Below are positions 60,927-64,000 of a stretch of DNA of 64,000 nucleotides, in pieces (the first letter of the stretch is position 1; each line of letters opens with the position of its first letter). Origin of the DNA: Pseudomonas alcaliphila JAB1 (GTDB taxonomy: Bacteria > Pseudomonadota > Gammaproteobacteria > Pseudomonadales > Pseudomonadaceae); assembly GCF_001941865.1 (NCBI RefSeq), contig NZ_CP016162.1:4897501-4961500 (forward strand). Direction: 5' to 3'. The translations under genes were made by a program, and so were the position numbers. The notes under the pieces were generated by a model that saw only the letters and a list, made by a program, of their open reading frames with translations, was not told the origin of the DNA and searched no databases.

Positions 60927-61340
60927 TCACTTCACCAGCGGCAGGTTGTCGCCACGCCAGGTAGCGATGCCACCGGACAGCTTGGCGGCGGTAAAACCGG
61001 CTTTCTTCAGCTCGCGGGCGACGCTGCCGGCATGCTGACCCATGGCGTCGACGACGACGATGGTCTTGGCCTTGTGCTTTTCCAGCTCGGCGATACGTGC
61101 CACCACCTTGTCGTAAGGGATGTGCAGCGAATCGACGATATGCCCGGCGGAGAAGTCCTTCTGCGCGCGCACGTCGAGCACCACGCCCTTGTCGCTGTTG
61201 ACCAGCGCAGTGAGCTCGCGGCTCGACAGGCTCTGCCCGCCCTTGCGCATTTCGGTGACGATCAGCAACACCAGCAGAACGGCGAACATTCCACTCAGTA
61301 CGTAGTGGTTGATGATGAATTCAATCAGGTTGGCGAACAT
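60927..61340 (-). CDS. Rhodanese-like membrane protein lacking the catalytic Cys
   Basis: Protein of 137 residues with a membrane segment (about 14-29) and a rhodanese fold (LVNSDKGVVLDVRAQKDFSAGHIVDSLHIPYD, then GGIATWRGDNLPLV). The active loop reads VVVDAMGQHAG where sulfurtransferases have a Cys, and no Cys occurs anywhere in the protein. It therefore cannot be a persulfide-forming sulfurtransferase and is probably a binding or scaffold domain (YibN-like). First gene of the rhodanese-grxC-secB operon. Confidence 0.92.
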   Translation of the reverse strand: MFANLIEFIINHYVLSGMFAVLLVLLIVTEMRKGGQSLSSRELTALVNSDKGVVLDVRAQKDFSAGHIVDSLHIPYDKVVARIAELEKHKAKTIVVVDAMGQHAGSVARELKKAGFTAAKLSGGIATWRGDNLPLVK

Positions 61341-61487
61341 CTATATGGCCCAGGACGGTAAAATGCCGGCCAGTATACACAGCCCCACAGGTCGGCCAAA
61401 CCCCGTCTGGCAGTGACGCGCCAGGCGCTTGGCCCTAAAATGCCGGGCTGTTTCCTTGCCCCCTCAGACGCAGAGCGAGCCAGTTCA

Positions 61488-63020
61488 ATGAGTGCCACGC
61501 CAAAACCCTTGGTTCTGATCATCCTCGACGGCTTCGGTCACAGCGACAAACCCGAGTACAACGCCATTTACGCTGCCAGCACGCCGGTCTACGACCGCCT
61601 GCGCGCTACCTACCCGCACGGCCTGATCTCCGGCAGCGGTATGGACGTCGGCCTGCCGGACGGGCAGATGGGTAACTCCGAAGTCGGCCATATGAACCTC
61701 GGCGCCGGTCGCGTGGTGTACCAGGACTTCACCCGCGTGACCAAGGCGATTCGTGACGGCGAGTTCTTCGACAACGCCACGATCAACCAGGCCGTGGACA
61801 AGGCCGTAGCCGCCGGCAAGGCCGTGCACATCCTCGGCCTGCTCTCCGATGGTGGCGTACACAGCCACCAGGATCACATCGTCGCCATGGCCGAACTGGC
61901 CGCCAAGCGCGGTGCCGAGAAGATCTACCTGCACGCTTTCCTCGACGGCCGCGACACACCGCCGAAAAGCGCGCAGCCGTCGATCGAGCTGCTCGACGCC
62001 ACCTTCGCCCGCCTCGGCAAGGGCCGCATCGCCAGCCTCACCGGCCGCTACTTCGCCATGGACCGCGACAACCGCTGGGACCGCGTCGAGCAGGCCTACC
62101 ACCTGATCGTCGACGGCGCCGGCCAGTTCAACGCCGCCAACGCACTGGCAGGCCTGCAGGCCGCCTACGAACGCGGCGAGAGCGACGAATTCGTCAAGGC
62201 CACCACCATCGGTACACCGGTGCAGGTCGAGGATGGCGACGCCGTGGTGTTCATGAACTTCCGCGCCGACCGCGCCCGCGAACTGACCCGCGCCTTCGTC
62301 GAGCCTGGTTTCAAGGAATTCGAGCGCAAGCGTGCACCGCAGGTCGGCTTCGTCATGCTCACCCAGTACGCGGCGAGCATCCCGGCCCCCAGCGCCTTCG
62401 CTCCGGAAGCTCTGACCAATGTGCTCGGCGAATACCTGGCGAAGAATGGCAAGACCCAGCTGCGTATCGCTGAAACCGAGAAATACGCTCACGTCACCTT
62501 CTTCTTCTCCGGCGGCCGCGAAGAGCCGTTCGAGGGCGAAGAACGCATCCTCATCCCCTCGCCGAACGTCGCCACCTACGACCTGCAGCCAGAGATGAGC
62601 GCGCCGGAAGTCACCGACAGGATCGTCGATGCCATCGACAACCAGCGTTATGACGTGATCATCGTCAATTACGCCAACGGCGACATGGTCGGCCATACCG
62701 GCGTGTTCGAGGCCGCAGTCAAGGCCGTGGAAACCCTCGACAGCTGCGTCGGCCGCATCACCGAGGCGCTGGACAAGGTCGGCGGCGAAGCGCTGATCAC
62801 CGCCGACCATGGCAACGTCGAACAGATGGAAGACGAGTGCACCGGCCAGGCGCATACCGCGCATACCTGCGAGCCGGTACCATTCATCTATGTCGGCAAA
62901 CGCCCGGCACGCATCCGCGAAGGTGGCGTGCTGGCCGACGTGGCGCCGACCCTGCTCAAGCTGATGGGCCTGGAACAGCCGGCCGAGATGACCGGCAAGA
63001 CCATCGTCGAGCTGCAATAA
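61488..63020 (+). CDS. gpmI: GpmI, cofactor-independent phosphoglycerate mutase
   Basis: Enzyme of 510 residues interconverting 3- and 2-phosphoglycerate using two Mn ions. Alkaline-phosphatase-fold motifs: LIILDGFG (Asp near 14), the phosphoserine in [15 protein letters not shown] (Ser near 64), [10 protein letters not shown] (about 194), [17 protein letters not shown] [12 protein letters not shown] near 402 and [10 protein letters not shown] near 444. ATG 61488 is the family start; the frame from 61413 is an extension. Divergent from the rhodanese operon. Confidence 0.97.
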   Translation: MSATPKPLVLIILDGFGHSDKPEYNAIYAASTPVYDRLRATYPHGLISGSGMDVGLPDGQMGNSEVGHMNLGAGRVVYQDFTRVTKAIRDGEFFDNATINQAVDKAVAAGKAVHILGLLSDGGVHSHQDHIVAMAELAAKRGAEKIYLHAFLDGRDTPPKSAQPSIELLDATFARLGKGRIASLTGRYFAMDRDNRWDRVEQAYHLIVDGAGQFNAANALAGLQAAYERGESDEFVKATTIGTPVQVEDGDAVVFMNFRADRARELTRAFVEPGFKEFERKRAPQVGFVMLTQYAASIPAPSAFAPEALTNVLGEYLAKNGKTQLRIAETEKYAHVTFFFSGGREEPFEGEERILIPSPNVATYDLQPEMSAPEVTDRIVDAIDNQRYDVIIVNYANGDMVGHTGVFEAAVKAVETLDSCVGRITEALDKVGGEALITADHGNVEQMEDECTGQAHTAHTCEPVPFIYVGKRPARIREGGVLADVAPTLLKLMGLEQPAEMTGKTIVELQ

Positions 63021-63031
63021 GACGCAAGCAT

Positions 63032-63084
63032 CGTAGCCCGGATGCAATCCGGGGAATCTCCCCCCGGATTGCATCCGGGCTACG
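63032..63084. repeat. REP hairpin between gpmI and envC
   Basis: CGTAGCCCGGATGCAATCCGGG faces CCCGGATTGCATCCGGGCTACG across a 9-base loop. Same family as 32,882 and 39,846. It may act as a terminator of gpmI. Confidence 0.9.
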
Positions 63085-63185
63085 CGTCACGTTCGCTCTT
63101 CTAGCTGCTTGTGGCTTGCAGCTTGCCGCCGGTTTTTTAGGCATACTAAGCGCCATTCGCTACTCCGCCAGGTATCGCCCCGCCC

Positions 63186-64000
63186 ATGCTTCGCATCCTT
63201 GCCCTGATTCTGCTCAGCAGCCTGATCGCTCCGGCCATCGCCGATCAGCGCGCCGATACCCAGCGCCAGCTGGAAGCGGCGCGCCAGGACGTTGCCGAGC
63301 TGAAGAAGCTGCTGGAGAAACTGCAGCAGGAGAAATCCGGCGTGCAGCAACAGCTGAAGAAGACCGAGACCGAGATGGGCGACCTGGAAAACCAGGTCAA
63401 GGAACTGCAGCGCGAGCTCAAGGGCAGCGAGCAGGAAATCCAGCGCCTGGATCAGGAGAAAAAAAAACTTCAGGGCGCGCGCACTGAACAGCAACGGCTG
63501 ATCGCTATCCAGGCCCGCGCGGCCTATCAGAGTGGCCGCCAGGAATACGTCAAGCTGCTGCTCAACCAGCAGAACCCGGAAAAATTCTCACGCACCCTCA
63601 CCTACTACGACTACCTCAGCCAGGCGCGTCTCGAACAGCTCGCCGCGTTCAACGAGACCCTGCGCCAATTGGCCAACGTCGAGCAGGAAATCAACAACCA
63701 CCAGGCCCAGTTGCAGGCGCAGAAAGCGGGCCTGGATGAGCGCCACGCCAAGCTCGCCGAAGCGCGCAAGGAACGCCAGCAGGCACTGGCCAAGCTCAAC
63801 CGCGACTTCGCCACCCGTGATCAGCGACTCAAGGCGCGCCAGCAGGAACAGGCCGAACTCGGTCGCGTACTGAAGACCATCGAAGAAACCCTGGCCCGCC
63901 AGGCGCGCGAGGCCGCAGAGGCGCGCAAGCGCGCCCTGGCCGCGCAGCAGGCAGAGCAGGCTCGGCCAGGCCAGCAGCCCAGCCAGCCAAGCGGCCCGTT
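63186..64000 (+). CDS. envC: EnvC-like murein hydrolase activator, 3' partial
   Basis: The frame starts at ATG 63186 and stays open to the window end (271 complete codons). It has a signal peptide (MLRILALILLSSLIAPAIA) followed by long coiled coil with heptad pattern (RQLEAARQDVAELKKLLEKL and so on) and YVKLLLNQQNPEKFSRTLTYYDYL, typical of EnvC-type proteins. In the complete family a C-terminal LytM (degenerate M23) domain follows and activates the amidases AmiA/AmiB at the septum; that part lies outside the window. Position after gpmI is the usual one. Confidence 0.92.
   Translation, partial: MLRILALILLSSLIAPAIADQRADTQRQLEAARQDVAELKKLLEKLQQEKSGVQQQLKKTETEMGDLENQVKELQRELKGSEQEIQRLDQEKKKLQGARTEQQRLIAIQARAAYQSGRQEYVKLLLNQQNPEKFSRTLTYYDYLSQARLEQLAAFNETLRQLANVEQEINNHQAQLQAQKAGLDERHAKLAEARKERQQALAKLNRDFATRDQRLKARQQEQAELGRVLKTIEETLARQAREAAEARKRALAAQQAEQARPGQQPSQPSGP

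Noticed and set aside
61485..63074. Minus-strand frame of 529 codons
   Set aside because: Antisense of gpmI.
1..64000. tRNA, rRNA, CRISPR arrays, riboswitches
   Set aside because: None seen by eye. The island uses thyA rather than a tRNA gene as its site. Leader regions of ilvA, serA and thyA showed no attenuator or riboswitch that I could support.

Overview
The window is from a Pseudomonas chromosome, most like the P. mendocina / P. oleovorans type (inference). The evidence is GC-rich core genes in Pseudomonas-typical pairings (rppH-ptsP, lgt-thyA, ilvA/rpiA divergent, D-2-hydroxyglutarate dehydrogenase/serA divergent, secB-grxC-rhodanese/gpmI-envC), an MvaT-family nucleoid protein and many Pseudomonas-style REP palindromes. 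Positions 1 to about 29,907 are one end of a large genomic island. Positions 29,907-64,000 are ordinary chromosome with a cadmium-resistance locus, one IS110-type element and abundant small repeats.

Island, left to right. A methionine-rich exported protein (cut by the window start) is followed by an ATP-grasp-like protein and a decayed thioredoxin-like gene. Next is a full arsenic locus. The leftward arm is arsJ, a partner GAPDH, a small tyrosine/dual-specificity phosphatase, arsH, arsC and an ArsC-ArsR fusion. The rightward arm is acr3 and arsA. Then come poorly known cargo genes: a nonsense-mutated PLD-like gene, a NYN/LOTUS protein, a transglutaminase-like protein facing a two-gene unit whose second member carries a HEPN-type RNPLAH motif, an MvaT-like silencer and a membrane-anchored SH3 protein. 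An intact IS66-family element with a perfect 8-bp target duplication sits in a small gene.

The mobility module (20,885-29,779, all minus strand, genes overlapping or 9 bp apart) holds three tyrosine-recombinase-type proteins of about 410, 1410 and 699 residues, a coiled-coil protein and a complete thyA. Its composition matches what I remember of gamma-mobile-trio (GMT) islands (GmtY, a VPA1269-type protein, GmtZ, GmtX). It sits inside the host thyA. The host gene keeps its first 172 codons, then runs into 14 foreign codons and a stop at 29,860. The element thus destroys host thymidylate synthase and supplies its own, as the last gene of an operon in the same orientation as the broken lgt-thyA operon. 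This is the most striking observation in the window. The other end of the island, where the missing 3' part of thyA should lie, is not in the window.

Core region: lgt, TauE/SafE permease, NRDE protein, ptsP, rppH, HAD phosphatase, ilvA, rpiA, cadA-type ATPase with DUF3703 and a divergent cadR, YegP, two SdiA-regulated-domain paralogues around a BOF protein, FAA hydrolase, D2HGDH, serA, DUF523, a 2OG-Fe(II) oxygenase, DUF2059, an alpha/beta hydrolase, a thioredoxin-like protein, IS110, an AraC regulator, a penicillin-acylase-family protein, trmL, secB, grxC, a cysteine-free rhodanese, gpmI and the start of envC. No tRNA, rRNA or CRISPR array was seen.
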